DNA of 64,000 nucleotides from Rheinheimera sp. (GCF_030690345.1 NZ_JAUYGV010000007.1:682001-746000), one strand, 5' to 3'; counted from the first letter of the stretch, positions 17,691 through 28,041 are shown. Program-made: numbers and translations. Notes: a model not told the origin generated them from the letters alone.

Positions 17691-18211
17691 TGCAGCGGCT
17701 GTTTTTCAGCCTTAAATTCTCCCCGGCGCAGCAACAACAGTTGCTGCCGTATCAGCAGCAGGCGCTGAGCTTGTGCCCGGGCGCTAAGGCTGTAGATAAC
17801 GACAATCTGCATTTAACGTTGTTTTTCTTAGGTCAGGTGGATGCTGCACAGCAACAGCGGCTGGTTAGCGCGACACAACAAATTATCGTAGCGCCGTTTA
17901 GCATTACGCTGGATACGTTGGCCTGTTTTGCCAAACCAAAAATTCTCTATCTGGCACCTTCGGTAATACCCGATGCATTGTTGCAGTTGCAACGGCAGGT
18001 GGCAGCGCTGTGTCAAACAGCGGGCTTTAACGATATCCATGATAACTACCGGCCACATATTACCCTGGCACGGCATGCTGTGTGTGATGCGGCATTTAAG
18101 CAGCCGGTGCTGCCGTTAACGCTGCAGGTTAGTGAGTTTGGATTGTATCAGTCGGCGCAGTTTGAAGGCAGGCTGCAGTATTTGCCGCTTCATCACTTTA
18201 TGCTGATATAA
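17690..18211 (+). CDS. thpR: RNA 2',3'-cyclic phosphodiesterase (LigT family)
   Basis: A 173-residue 2H-phosphoesterase. The two catalytic HxT motifs are visible as NLHLTLFFLG (about residue 43) and RPHITLARH (about residue 125), spaced as in E. coli ThpR/LigT. The enzyme opens RNA 2',3'-cyclic phosphates; the physiological target is unclear. The start codon overlaps the ygiQ stop (TGATG). Confidence 0.93.
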   Translation: MQRLFFSLKFSPAQQQQLLPYQQQALSLCPGAKAVDNDNLHLTLFFLGQVDAAQQQRLVSATQQIIVAPFSITLDTLACFAKPKILYLAPSVIPDALLQLQRQVAALCQTAGFNDIHDNYRPHITLARHAVCDAAFKQPVLPLTLQVSEFGLYQSAQFEGRLQYLPLHHFMLI

Positions 18212-18212
18212 C

Positions 18213-18241
18213 AACTCTTTAGCCTCAGGGGCTTAAGAGTT
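18213..18241. terminator. Hairpin after thpR, possible terminator
   Basis: A 12-bp stem with one mismatch (aactctttagcc/ggcttaagagtt) lies 1 bp after the thpR stop. It lacks a real T-tract, so termination efficiency is uncertain. Confidence 0.45.
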
Positions 18242-18338
18242 ATACCGCAAACTGCTATAGTTCATCAGTGATTAATTTTCGCGGCCTATACTCGGCGCAC
18301 ACACCCGAAATACGACACCCCGTTAACAAGGATTGGTT

Positions 18339-21300
18339 ATGCCTGCCTCTGCGTCATTTTTCAGTAAAATTTTCGGCTCGGTAAATTGGACAGCCCCCGG
18401 TTGGGCGCACCAGCTGCGGCAGAGTGCCAAACAGCGCCCGGCTGGTTTCTGGGGCGGCCTGGCACTGGTGCTGGCTATTGTTGCTGCCGCTGCCGGCGGT
18501 TATTACTATTACCAGCAGTTACCCAAACCGCTGAAGGTAAAAGCGACGCTACAGAGCCCGCAGTTGGGGCATTATCAGGATAATGTTGAGCAGCCCACCT
18601 TACTGCGTTTGCAGTTTAGCTATGATATGAGCAACCAGGCAGAGCGCATCGCTCCGGTTCCGCCGCTTTCGGCGGCACGGCTGGATTTAATCGGCGAGGT
18701 GTTAACAGAGGGCGTCAGCATTAGCCCGGCCATTGCCGGTGAGTGGCAGTGGCAGGATGACAACACGCTCACCTTTATGCCACAGCAGGCATGGCCTGCC
18801 GGCAGCCGCTTTAATGTAACCCTGGATAAACGCATTTTTGCCGCGGATACATTACTGGCAGAGCAGCAATACAGCTTTGACACTGTGCCGTTAACGGCAG
18901 CAATTAACCGGCTGCGGTTTTATCAGCACCCCACCGAACAAACCACACGGCAGATAGTTGCCACATTAAATTTCAGCCATCCGGTGGATATCGACAGCGT
19001 AAAAGCGCAGTTATCCCTGGTTATGCGGCCTGATGGCGGCGATATCAGCAGTAAAGGTAACGCGCTGGAGTTTAGCCTCAGCGCCGATAAAAGCGGCCGC
19101 GAGCTATACCTGCAATCGGCTGCGCTGACCTTACCTGAGCGTGAGCAATATTTAACCCTGCTGTTAAAATCCGGGGTAAAAGCATTGCAGGGCGACGGTA
19201 AAACCGGCCGTGACAGCTCGCAACAATTGCTGGTGCCGGATAAAAGCAGCTTTTTAAAGGTAGAAGAGCTGCGCACAGACATTATCCGCGGCTCTGGACA
19301 ACAGCTCGAACAAGAGCCGGAGCAAATGTTGTTGTTAAGCTTTACTGATCGCATTAACCGCACTGAGCTGCAAAATAAGCTGAAAATTTATCTGCTGCCC
19401 AAGCATCCGCAGCGCAATTCAAACTATTGGGCGCCGGGCGAAGTAAACAGCAGCGTATTGCAACAAGCTAACTTGCACAGCTTTACATTGATGCCAACAC
19501 CAGAGCAACATGACAGCGCCTTTAGCATTAAGCTGGATGTGCCGCCCGGGCAAAGTTTATTTGTCAGCGTGCCCAAAGGCTTGCAATCGGCCAGCGAGTT
19601 TACCCTGGCCAATGAGTACCGCGCTGTGGTGCAGGCGCCGGAGTATCCGGTCGAGGCACGCATAGTGGGCGAAGGCGCCATGCTAACGCTGAGCGGCGAG
19701 CAGAAGTTGCAATTGCTTAGCCGCGGCGTAAAAGGCGTACGGGTAAAGCTGCATAAGCTGTTACCACAGCAGCTGAATCACTTTATCAGCCAAACCGGTG
19801 GCGATATCAGTCAGCCGTACTTTTTTAACTATAACTTTGATGAAAGTAATATCGGCAGCCTGTTTGAAAAAACCTTCAGCCTGGCCAACAGCCATGCCAA
19901 ACAGGCGAATTATCTGGCGTTGGAGTTACAGCCGTATCTGGCGCAGGCCGGTATGGGGGTGTTTTTTATCCAGCTAAGCGAATTTGACCCGGCGCGGCCG
20001 AAAAGCGAAGGCCGCGAGCTGGATAAGCGGGTTATTCTGGTTACCGATTTAGGCTTGCTGGTAAAACATAACGCCGATACCACGCAACAGGTGTTTGTGA
20101 TGTCGGTTGCCGACGGCAAGCCGGTGGCCGGCGCTAAAGTAGAGCTGCTGGGGAAAAACGGCGTAGCGGTGCAAAGCGGTACTACCGATGCGCAGGGCAG
20201 CGTTAAGCTGGGCAAAACCAACGGCCTGGTGCGGGAGCGCCAGCCGGTGGTGTATCTGGTTAGCCGCAGCCGCGATGGCGTAACCGATAGCAGCTTTATT
20301 CCATACGACAGATACAGCCGCCAGCTGGATTACTCCAAATTTAATACCAGCGGTCGTTATCAGGACGAGCAAAGCAGCAAAGCATTAAGTGCCTATATGT
20401 TTAGTGATCGTGGTATTTACCGGCCGGGTGAGCAGGTGCAACTGGCGGCTATTATCCGCCATAACGATTTATCGCTGGCACAGCAAAAGCTGCCGTTAAA
20501 AATTCAGGTGCAGGGGCCGCGCGGCAGTGTGTTCTGGCAGCAAAACTTTCGTTTAACCGGTCTGGGCATGCACAGCTTTAGCCTCGACACCCAACCGCAC
20601 AGCGACACCGGTAATTACCATGCCAATATCAGCCTGCTGGACAGCAAGGGCAATACGGCGCGGCATTTGGGCTCGGTGAGTTTTGCGGTGGAGGAGTTTC
20701 AGCCGGACACGCTGAAAATAAGCAGCCGCTTTAACCAGCAGGGTAAAGGTTGGTTATCACCACAAAACTTAGTCGCGCAGGTGCAATTGGATAACCTGTT
20801 TGGCACCCCGGCACAGCAACGGCGCGTTACCGCCAAATTTGAGCTGATCCCAGCCGGGTTTAGCTTTACGGAGTACAAGGATTACCGCTTTATTGCGCCG
20901 CAGGACGAGCAGCTTAACAGTGCCAGTGTGCGCCAGAGCCTGGATGAGCAGCAAACCGATGCCGACGGCAAAGCCAGCTTTAACTTGCCGCTTGAACAAT
21001 ACAGCGGCGGTACTTACCGGCTGGTGCTAACTACCGAAGGCTTTGACGGCGGCGGTGGTAAGAGTGTGCAAAGCATGCACAGTGCGCTGTTGTCACCGCT
21101 TAGCGAGCTGGTGGGGATAAAAAGCGATGGTGAATTAACTTACCTGAAAAAACAGCAAAGCCGTAGTGTGGAATTTATTGCCATTAACAACAGCTTAGAG
21201 CAGATAGCGCTGGATGAATTAACGCTGAAACTGGTAGAAAAGCGGCCGCTGTCAAGCCTGGTAAAACAAAACGACGGCACCTATCAGTACCAGAGCATAG

Positions 21301-24173
21301 TGCAGCAGCTAACGTTAAACGAAGCGCCGTTTAGCATAGCCGCAGCCGGTACGGCGTATCAGTTGCCTACCGACACCGCCGGTGATTTTGAACTGCAGTT
21401 GCTAAAAGGCGAACAACTGCTGGGTAAGGTAGCGTTCAGCGTAATAGGCGCCGGCAATATCAGCGCCATGCTGGAGAAAAACGCCGCCCTTAGCGTGCGG
21501 CTGGATAAAGCCGATTATAAGGCCGGTGAGCGCATCGAACTGAATATTACCGCCCCTTATACCGGCAGTGGCTTGATCAGCATTGAAACCGACAAAGTGC
21601 ATGCGTTCAGCTGGTTTACTGCCGACACCACCAGCAGCATTCAGCATATAGTGCTGCCTGAAGGTATTGAGGGCAATGCCTATATTAACGTCAGCTTTGT
21701 GCGCGGCAGTGATTCAGACGCGCTGTTTGTCAGCCCGCTCAGTTATGCTGTGGTGCCGTTTAATATTGACCGCAGCAAGCGTGAACTGGCAATCAGCCTG
21801 GTGGCACCGGAAGAAGTGCGGCCGGGTAAAGCCTTCACGCTGGGCTATAAAACCGACCGGCCGGCCGATTTACTGCTGTACGGCGTGGATCAGGGCATTT
21901 TACAGGTGGCCGGGTATCAGTTACCGGACCCGTTATCACACTACTTACAAAAACGCGCACTGCAGGTGCGCAGCCTGCAGATGCTGGATTTAGTCTTGCC
22001 GGAATTCAGCGCACTGCAGCGCCAGTTGGCCGGGGTAGGTGGTGACAGCGCGCGCCGCGCTATGGCCGCCGCCATGTTGGATAGCAACCTTAATCCTTTT
22101 GCCCGCAGAGCCGATCAGCCGGGCGTATTTTGGTTAGGTATAGTAAAAGCCGGTACTGACATAACGACGCAGCAGGTTACCGTGCCGGCCAGCTTTAGCG
22201 GTAACTTAAAACTGATGGCGGTGGCGGTAAGTGAAGAGGCGCTGTCGGCGGTAAGCCGCGATTTACGCGTGCGCGGCCCCTTTGTGCTAACCCCTGATGT
22301 GTTAACCAGTGCGGCGCCCGGCGACGAGTTTGATATCAGCGTGTCGGTAGCCAATGGCGTAAAAGGCTCGGGTAAAGATGCCGCCATTACCGTGCAGCTT
22401 AGCTTGCCTGACAGCCTGAGCGCTGCCGGCGCAACAGAGCAGGTGCTTAATATCAGCGAAAACAGCGAGCAAAGTGCACGTTTCCGCTTAAAAGCCGCTG
22501 ATGTACCGGGCGAGGCCAGCTTAAGCTTTAGCGCGACTTATCAGCAGGGCGATATGGTGGAACAGGCCAGTCGCAGTATCAGCCTGAGTATCCGCCCGGC
22601 TAGCCATTACCACACTACGCTACAGGCCGGTTTTGCCGATAAAGGCCCGGTTACGCTTAATACCCGCTATCCGTTGTATGCTGAGTTTGCGCAGCAGCAT
22701 GTTATTGCCTCGGCTAACCCGCTGGTGCTGGCAGAGAGCTTTACCGATTATCTCGCGCAGTATCCGCATGGCTGTACCGAGCAGGTGGTGTCGCAGGTGT
22801 TCCCGTGGCTGGGCTTAGTGCAGCAACCGTCGTATCAGGCACAGTGGCCGATGCTGAACGAGAAATTTGCCGTGCTGATCCAAAAACTGGCAGAGCGCCA
22901 GCAAAGCGACGGCGGCTTTAGCTTCTGGCCCGGTGGTTACAGCACTGCCGACTTCCCCAGCATTTATGTGATGCATTTTCTGTTAGCCGCGCGCGAGCAG
23001 GGCCTGGCCGTGCCGGATTATCTGTACCAGCAGGGACTGGAATATTTGCGCAACGTTGCGCGGCAAAGCGGGGCCAATTTGTATCAGGCGCGGCTGCGCG
23101 CCAATGCGATTTACCTGCTGACCCGCAGCGGCGAGGTGACGACCAACTATTTGGTGGAATTACACGAGCGGCTGGAGAAACAACATAAGCAAGCCTGGCA
23201 GGCTGATATTACCGCTATTTATATCGCGGCCAGTTATCAGTTGCTGCAAAAGCCGGAGTTGGCACGCGGCTTGTTATCCGGTTATCGCTTAGGTAAAACC
23301 TCAGCATTGCAACGCGGTTATCTGGCGCGTATTGCCACACCGCTGCCGCCTTTTGCTAACCCGGCGTTTCAGTCGCAGCTAAGCCTGGATGCACAGTATG
23401 TGTATTTGTTGTCCAGCCATTTTGCTGAGCAAGCCAAAGCGCTGGATGGCGAAGCCATTCTGCAGTTATTACAGCCGGTGTTTAAGGGCGATTACAACAC
23501 CATCGCGTCGGCCTATACGGTACTGGCGTTATCCGCCTATGGCCGTTTGCAAACCGAAGCTGCCGCTACGCCACCGCAGTTTTATCAGCTGGATGGCCAG
23601 GGCGCACGTACTGCGTTAACACCGGCGGATAACCAAAGCGCCATACCGCGCGCCGCCTTTACCACGGCAGCAGAGCAAATACTGATAGAGAGCCAACAGC
23701 AGCTGTTTTATGCGCTAAGCGAAGCCGGTTTTGCCAAAACTGCGCCTGCTAAAGCCGTAGCACAGCAGTTGGAAGTAGTGCGCGATTATCTGGATGCCGA
23801 AGACAAAGTGGTTACTACAGCGAAACAGGGGCAAGAGCTTACCGTACGCCTGCGCCTGCGCAGTTTAACCAGCGGTTGGCACAGCAATGTGGCGGTAGTC
23901 GATTTACTGCCGGCCGGTTTTGCCGTAGTGCGCAGCTCAGTAGCGCGGCAAAGCGGGGTTTGGCGTGCCGACTATGTGGATATCCGTGAAGATCGTGTGG
24001 TGTATTACGCCGGTTTTGGCCCGCAAATGACCGAGCTGCGCTATCAGGTGAAGGTAACCGCGGCCGGTGATTTTGTACTGCCCACGGTGTCGGCGCAGTC
24101 AATGTATGACTTGTCGGTGTATGCCAGCACAGCGGCAGGGCGCTTTGTTGTCAGCGCGGCAGATCTGAACTAA
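18339..24173 (+). CDS. Alpha-2-macroglobulin family protein (ECAM/YfhM-like), membrane-anchored
   Basis: A very large protein of 1944 residues resembling bacterial alpha-2-macroglobulins, which trap proteases in the periplasm. A single span near residues 44-65 (GGLALVLAIVAAAAGGYYYY) anchors it in the inner membrane; no lipobox is seen. MG-type beta domains follow (for example YMFSDRGIYRPGEQVQLAA, the MG2 signature). The thioester motif is present as HGCTEQVVSQ with Cys at about 1479, followed by the alpha-helical thioester domain (DGGFSFWPGG). ATG 18339 has AAGGA 7 nt upstream. The pbpC gene follows 18 bp later, the same pairing as yfhM-pbpC in E. coli, suggesting a joint role in envelope defence and repair. 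Confidence 0.93.
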   Translation: MPASASFFSKIFGSVNWTAPGWAHQLRQSAKQRPAGFWGGLALVLAIVAAAAGGYYYYQQLPKPLKVKATLQSPQLGHYQDNVEQPTLLRLQFSYDMSNQAERIAPVPPLSAARLDLIGEVLTEGVSISPAIAGEWQWQDDNTLTFMPQQAWPAGSRFNVTLDKRIFAADTLLAEQQYSFDTVPLTAAINRLRFYQHPTEQTTRQIVATLNFSHPVDIDSVKAQLSLVMRPDGGDISSKGNALEFSLSADKSGRELYLQSAALTLPEREQYLTLLLKSGVKALQGDGKTGRDSSQQLLVPDKSSFLKVEELRTDIIRGSGQQLEQEPEQMLLLSFTDRINRTELQNKLKIYLLPKHPQRNSNYWAPGEVNSSVLQQANLHSFTLMPTPEQHDSAFSIKLDVPPGQSLFVSVPKGLQSASEFTLANEYRAVVQAPEYPVEARIVGEGAMLTLSGEQKLQLLSRGVKGVRVKLHKLLPQQLNHFISQTGGDISQPYFFNYNFDESNIGSLFEKTFSLANSHAKQANYLALELQPYLAQAGMGVFFIQLSEFDPARPKSEGRELDKRVILVTDLGLLVKHNADTTQQVFVMSVADGKPVAGAKVELLGKNGVAVQSGTTDAQGSVKLGKTNGLVRERQPVVYLVSRSRDGVTDSSFIPYDRYSRQLDYSKFNTSGRYQDEQSSKALSAYMFSDRGIYRPGEQVQLAAIIRHNDLSLAQQKLPLKIQVQGPRGSVFWQQNFRLTGLGMHSFSLDTQPHSDTGNYHANISLLDSKGNTARHLGSVSFAVEEFQPDTLKISSRFNQQGKGWLSPQNLVAQVQLDNLFGTPAQQRRVTAKFELIPAGFSFTEYKDYRFIAPQDEQLNSASVRQSLDEQQTDADGKASFNLPLEQYSGGTYRLVLTTEGFDGGGGKSVQSMHSALLSPLSELVGIKSDGELTYLKKQQSRSVEFIAINNSLEQIALDELTLKLVEKRPLSSLVKQNDGTYQYQSIVQQLTLNEAPFSIAAAGTAYQLPTDTAGDFELQLLKGEQLLGKVAFSVIGAGNISAMLEKNAALSVRLDKADYKAGERIELNITAPYTGSGLISIETDKVHAFSWFTADTTSSIQHIVLPEGIEGNAYINVSFVRGSDSDALFVSPLSYAVVPFNIDRSKRELAISLVAPEEVRPGKAFTLGYKTDRPADLLLYGVDQGILQVAGYQLPDPLSHYLQKRALQVRSLQMLDLVLPEFSALQRQLAGVGGDSARRAMAAAMLDSNLNPFARRADQPGVFWLGIVKAGTDITTQQVTVPASFSGNLKLMAVAVSEEALSAVSRDLRVRGPFVLTPDVLTSAAPGDEFDISVSVANGVKGSGKDAAITVQLSLPDSLSAAGATEQVLNISENSEQSARFRLKAADVPGEASLSFSATYQQGDMVEQASRSISLSIRPASHYHTTLQAGFADKGPVTLNTRYPLYAEFAQQHVIASANPLVLAESFTDYLAQYPHGCTEQVVSQVFPWLGLVQQPSYQAQWPMLNEKFAVLIQKLAERQQSDGGFSFWPGGYSTADFPSIYVMHFLLAAREQGLAVPDYLYQQGLEYLRNVARQSGANLYQARLRANAIYLLTRSGEVTTNYLVELHERLEKQHKQAWQADITAIYIAASYQLLQKPELARGLLSGYRLGKTSALQRGYLARIATPLPPFANPAFQSQLSLDAQYVYLLSSHFAEQAKALDGEAILQLLQPVFKGDYNTIASAYTVLALSAYGRLQTEAAATPPQFYQLDGQGARTALTPADNQSAIPRAAFTTAAEQILIESQQQLFYALSEAGFAKTAPAKAVAQQLEVVRDYLDAEDKVVTTAKQGQELTVRLRLRSLTSGWHSNVAVVDLLPAGFAVVRSSVARQSGVWRADYVDIREDRVVYYAGFGPQMTELRYQVKVTAAGDFVLPTVSAQSMYDLSVYASTAAGRFVVSAADLN

Positions 24174-24191
24174 CGCCGTGGCGGAGCAGTA

Positions 24192-26519
24192 GTGCCTAAA
24201 AACATGTTAAAGAAGCGGCCGGGGTGGGTGTTGGCAATGGCAGTGGTTATGCTACCGCTACTTCTGCTGCTGTTATCGCCAAAGCCGGCGCTGTATAGCC
24301 ATTATCTGCAAAGCAGTGCCTATTTTGCCGCTGACGGCGGGTTGTTAAGCCTGCGGCTGGCGGCGGATCAGCGCTACCGGCTGCGGGTGCCGCTGACCGA
24401 TATTGCTCCGGCGCTGCAGCAAGCCACTTTGTTGTATGAAGACCGGCAGTTCTATAGCCATTTCGGTGTTGATATCAGCGCGGTTGGCCGCGCCTTCTGG
24501 CAGGGCGTGGTTAAAGGCGGCCGGCGCCAGGGCGCGTCTACTTTAACTATGCAACTGGCGCGGCTGCGCTTTGGGCTGAATACCAGTAGCTTTAGCGGTA
24601 AACTGCAGCAACTGGCGTATGCGCTCTATCTGGAGCGGCATTTTAGCAAAGACGAGATTTTAGAAGCCTATTTTAATTACGCACCCTATGGCGGCAATAT
24701 TGAAGGCGTGGCCGGGGCCAGCCTGATTTATTTTGGCAAAGAAGCACAGCGGCTAACGCTGGCCGAAGCCTTAGCGCTGAGTGTTATTCCGCAAAACCCG
24801 AACCAACGCAGCCCGTTAAGCACACAAGGCGCTCAGCAATTGGAGCTGGCGCGCCAGCGTTTAGCCGCCTTGTGGCTGCAGCACTATCCGTCCGTTGAGC
24901 AAAGTGCGGCGCAGCGCTTAAGTTTGCCGCTGAAGTTTTATCAGCGCGCCGACTTGGCCTACGCAGCACCGCATTTCATTAATCAGCTGCAGGCTCAGGG
25001 CCTCAGTGGCGGGCGTTTTTACACCAGCTTGCAACACGGGTTGCAGCAGCGTATGCAGCAACTGGTAACAGGGTATTTGCGGCGTAATGCCGACAAAGGC
25101 TTTAACAATGCCAGTGTGTTGCTGGTAAAACGCAGCACCATGCAGGTGCAGGCCTGGATTGGCTCGGCCGATTTTTATAATGCCGCTATCGCCGGCCAGG
25201 TGGATGGGGTTACAGCGCTACGCTCGCCGGGTTCAGCACTGAAGCCGTTTGTCTATGCGCTGGCGTTGCAACAGGGCGTTATTCATCCGCAAAGCCTGTT
25301 AAGCGATTTGCCGCGCCGTTATGGCAGCTTTAACCCGGAAAACTTTGACCGCCAGTTTGTTGGCCCGGTTAATGCCACTGAAGCGCTGATTAACAGCCGC
25401 AATGTACCGGCCGTGCAATTACAAGCCAGCCTGAGCAAACCGGATTTTTACCACTGGTTAAAGCAGGCGCAGGTGCCGTTAACTTATAGCGCTGAGCATT
25501 ATGGTCTGGCACTGGTGCTGGGTGGCATGGAGCTGAGTATGCAGCAACTGGTGCAGTTATACGCCATGCTGGGCAATGGCGGTAACTGGCAGACTTTGCA
25601 GTGGCAGGCCGGGCCGGCACCGGCAGCACCACAACCGTTATTAAGCGCAGAAGCGGCGTTTTTAACCCTGGATATGCTGCGCCAGCATGCCAAACCGCAA
25701 GCCGGTTTGCTCAGCGAGCTGACAGACAGCACGCCGGTAGCATGGAAAACCGGTACTTCTTATGCGTTTCGTGATGCCTGGTCTGTCGCGCTTAGCGGTG
25801 ATTATGTGCTGGCGGTATGGCTGGGTAATTTTGATGGCAGCAGCAACCCTAATCTGGTGGGGCGCACTGCTGCCGGGCCCTTGTTATTTGAACTGTTGGC
25901 ATTGTTGCCGCGCGATAAACAAGCGGAGCAACGCCTGTTCACCGCCGGCAGTAAGCTGAACCTGAAGCAGGTGGCATTGTGCAGCCGCAGTGGCGAGCTG
26001 CCAAATAAATACTGCCCGCAAACGCGGCCCGGTTGGTTTATTCCCGGCGTGTCGCCGATTAAAGTATCCGATATACACCGTGCTGTGCCGGTGTATAGCG
26101 CGACCGGCTTGCGCGCCTGTAGCCATCAGCCGCCGCAAACTGAGCTGAAAGTATTTGAATTCTGGCCCTCGGACATTGCCCGTGCTTATCAGCTGTCCGG
26201 TATCGTATTAACCCCGCCGCCGGCTTATCAACAGGCCTGCATTGCTCAGCCGCAGTCATCGCAGCAAGCGCCGCAAATCCGCTCACCCCAGCAAGCGTTG
26301 ACGTATCAGTTGGGTAAAACGGCCGATCAGCAAAAAATTGCGCTGCAAGCCAGCTTTGACGGCGCTGTAACCCGGGCGCACTGGTTTATCGACAGCCGTT
26401 ATCTGGGGGCCGTAGCGCCGGGTGAAACCTTATTTTGGCAAGGCGAAGCCGGTGAGTTTCAATTGCGGGTGGTAGATGATTTAGGTGGTGTAGCCAGCCA
26501 ACGCTTACGCGTACAGTAG
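24192..26519 (+). CDS. pbpC: Penicillin-binding protein 1C
   Basis: A 775-residue bifunctional peptidoglycan synthase. An N-terminal anchor (WVLAMAVVMLPLLLLLL) precedes the GT51 glycosyltransferase domain with LLYEDRQFYSHFGVD and GASTLTMQLARLR. The transpeptidase domain shows RSPGSALKPFVYAL (SxxK), NSRNVPAVQ (SxN) and WKTGTSYAFRD (KTG). A C-terminal BiPBP_C-like region follows. Start is GTG 24192 with GGAG 5 nt upstream; ATG 24204 is the alternative. Its partner is the alpha-2-macroglobulin upstream. Confidence 0.95.
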   Translation: MPKNMLKKRPGWVLAMAVVMLPLLLLLLSPKPALYSHYLQSSAYFAADGGLLSLRLAADQRYRLRVPLTDIAPALQQATLLYEDRQFYSHFGVDISAVGRAFWQGVVKGGRRQGASTLTMQLARLRFGLNTSSFSGKLQQLAYALYLERHFSKDEILEAYFNYAPYGGNIEGVAGASLIYFGKEAQRLTLAEALALSVIPQNPNQRSPLSTQGAQQLELARQRLAALWLQHYPSVEQSAAQRLSLPLKFYQRADLAYAAPHFINQLQAQGLSGGRFYTSLQHGLQQRMQQLVTGYLRRNADKGFNNASVLLVKRSTMQVQAWIGSADFYNAAIAGQVDGVTALRSPGSALKPFVYALALQQGVIHPQSLLSDLPRRYGSFNPENFDRQFVGPVNATEALINSRNVPAVQLQASLSKPDFYHWLKQAQVPLTYSAEHYGLALVLGGMELSMQQLVQLYAMLGNGGNWQTLQWQAGPAPAAPQPLLSAEAAFLTLDMLRQHAKPQAGLLSELTDSTPVAWKTGTSYAFRDAWSVALSGDYVLAVWLGNFDGSSNPNLVGRTAAGPLLFELLALLPRDKQAEQRLFTAGSKLNLKQVALCSRSGELPNKYCPQTRPGWFIPGVSPIKVSDIHRAVPVYSATGLRACSHQPPQTELKVFEFWPSDIARAYQLSGIVLTPPPAYQQACIAQPQSSQQAPQIRSPQQALTYQLGKTADQQKIALQASFDGAVTRAHWFIDSRYLGAVAPGETLFWQGEAGEFQLRVVDDLGGVASQRLRVQ

Positions 26520-26587
26520 CGGGTGGGTGCGTATAGCCGCCGGCTGCGCTAGAATGGCGCCAATTTTTAACGGCCGGCGGATAATCT

Positions 26588-27733
26588 ATGCACTGCGCCC
26601 ATTTTGCAGCGAAACGCTGCCTGTCTTGCCACTGGCTGGATAAACCTTACTCACAACAGCTGGCGTTAAAGCAGCAACAACTAACAGCCTTGTTAGCCGC
26701 GTTTAAACCGGCACAGCTGCTTGAACCGGTAGCATCAGAAGAGCAGGGCTTTCGCTATAAAGCTAAGATGGTGACACTGGGTACGGTTGAGCAGCCAATG
26801 CTGGGCATTGTTAATGCACAGGGCGAGGCGGTCGATTTAGCTGATTGCCCGTTGTATCCGCCGGCGTTTGCGCCAGCCTTTGCGCTGTGTAAAGCCTTTA
26901 TTCAACGCGCGAAACTAACCCCTTACGATATTAGCGCCCGGCGCGGCGAGCTGAAATTTATCCTGCTTAGCCAAAGCCTGCACAGTGGCCGCTTTATGCT
27001 GCGTTTTGTGCTGCGCTCAAAAAACTGCCTGGCATCTGTGCAAAAGCATCTGCCTTGGCTATTGGCGCAGTGGCCACAGCTGGAGGTGTGCTCGGTTAAT
27101 TTGCAACCCAAGCCTGCGGCGCTGCTGGAGGGCGAAGACGAAATTATCCTGACAGAGCAAACCCTGCTGGCTGAGCAATTAAACCAGGTACCGCTGTACT
27201 TAACGCCGCAAAGCTTTTTTCAAACCCAGCCGGTGATGGCGGCGGCGTTATACCACACGGCAGCAGACTGGGCGGCACAGTTGCAACAGCAGTATGGTGA
27301 CTTCAGGCAGATTTGGGATCTGTTTTGCGGTGTTGGCGGCTTTGGTCTGCATCTGACAACAGCACAACAACAACTGAGTGGGATTGAGATAGCACCCGCC
27401 GCCATTGCCAGCGCACAGCGCTCTGCCAATGAACTCGGCTTAACTCAGGTGCAGTTTCAGGCGCTCGATTCTGCCGCTTTTGCCAACGCGGCGGCACAGG
27501 CACCGGATTTACTGGTGGTTAACCCGCCACGGCGGGGATTGGGTGAAGTACTGTGTCAGGATATACAACGCTTAGCGCCGCACTGGTTGATTTACTCCAG
27601 CTGTAATGCGCAAACGCTGGCGCAGGACCTTACGGCATTAACAGATTATAAACTTCTGAAAGTGCAACTGTTTGATATGTTTGCCCACAGCAATCATTAT
27701 GAAGTGCTGACGCTGCTGCAAAGGCGGGTTTAA
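26588..27733 (+). CDS. rlmC: 23S rRNA (uracil(747)-C(5))-methyltransferase RlmC
   Basis: A 381-residue SAM-dependent rRNA methyltransferase. The N-terminal Cys cluster MHCAHFAAKRCLSCHW can bind an iron-sulfur centre. The SAM-binding motif is WDLFCGVGGFGLHL, and the NPPRRG and YSSCNAQTLAQDL segments carry the catalytic Cys, all as in E. coli RlmC (375 residues). The similar RlmD and TrmA have other N-termini. Its end overlaps the convergent small periplasmic gene by 4 bp. Confidence 0.95.
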   Translation: MHCAHFAAKRCLSCHWLDKPYSQQLALKQQQLTALLAAFKPAQLLEPVASEEQGFRYKAKMVTLGTVEQPMLGIVNAQGEAVDLADCPLYPPAFAPAFALCKAFIQRAKLTPYDISARRGELKFILLSQSLHSGRFMLRFVLRSKNCLASVQKHLPWLLAQWPQLEVCSVNLQPKPAALLEGEDEIILTEQTLLAEQLNQVPLYLTPQSFFQTQPVMAAALYHTAADWAAQLQQQYGDFRQIWDLFCGVGGFGLHLTTAQQQLSGIEIAPAAIASAQRSANELGLTQVQFQALDSAAFANAAAQAPDLLVVNPPRRGLGEVLCQDIQRLAPHWLIYSSCNAQTLAQDLTALTDYKLLKVQLFDMFAHSNHYEVLTLLQRRV

Positions 27734-28041
27734 CGTCTTCCTTCTAATATGCGGACAATTTCACGGCTGTGTTCAAACAGTTCGATAACGGTACCTTCAA
27801 TTTGTATTGTGACAATGCCATCTGTATCAGCTTTTCTCAGCACCGTGCCACGGCGATAATAATCGTCTGCCAAAAAATGGCCCGGAGACAGTTTTTTCTG
27901 CCAGCCCGGCGGTAACGGCTGACCGTTTTCCAGTTTCTTCGCCAGCCCCGGCGGCAGTGGCTTGTCCTTGTCATTCTTAGCCAGTGCCAGTTGACTAAAT
28001 ATCAGGGTAAAACTACAAACCAGTACTATAACTGTTTTCAT
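27730..28041 (-). CDS. Small periplasmic protein with LPPG repeats
   Basis: A 103-residue exported protein. The signal peptide is about residues 1-21 (ending LALAKND). The mature part has two near-repeats, PLPPGLAKKLENG and PLPPGWQKKLSPG, followed by a beta-rich tail (GIVTIQIEGTVIELFEHSR). The LPPG-Lys pattern is seen in many uncharacterised periplasmic proteins, including RcnB/CigR-like ones, but function is not known and I would not assign metal binding. It is divergent from imuA, with the LexA box nearer imuA. Confidence 0.75.
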   Translation of the reverse strand: MKTVIVLVCSFTLIFSQLALAKNDKDKPLPPGLAKKLENGQPLPPGWQKKLSPGHFLADDYYRRGTVLRKADTDGIVTIQIEGTVIELFEHSREIVRILEGRR

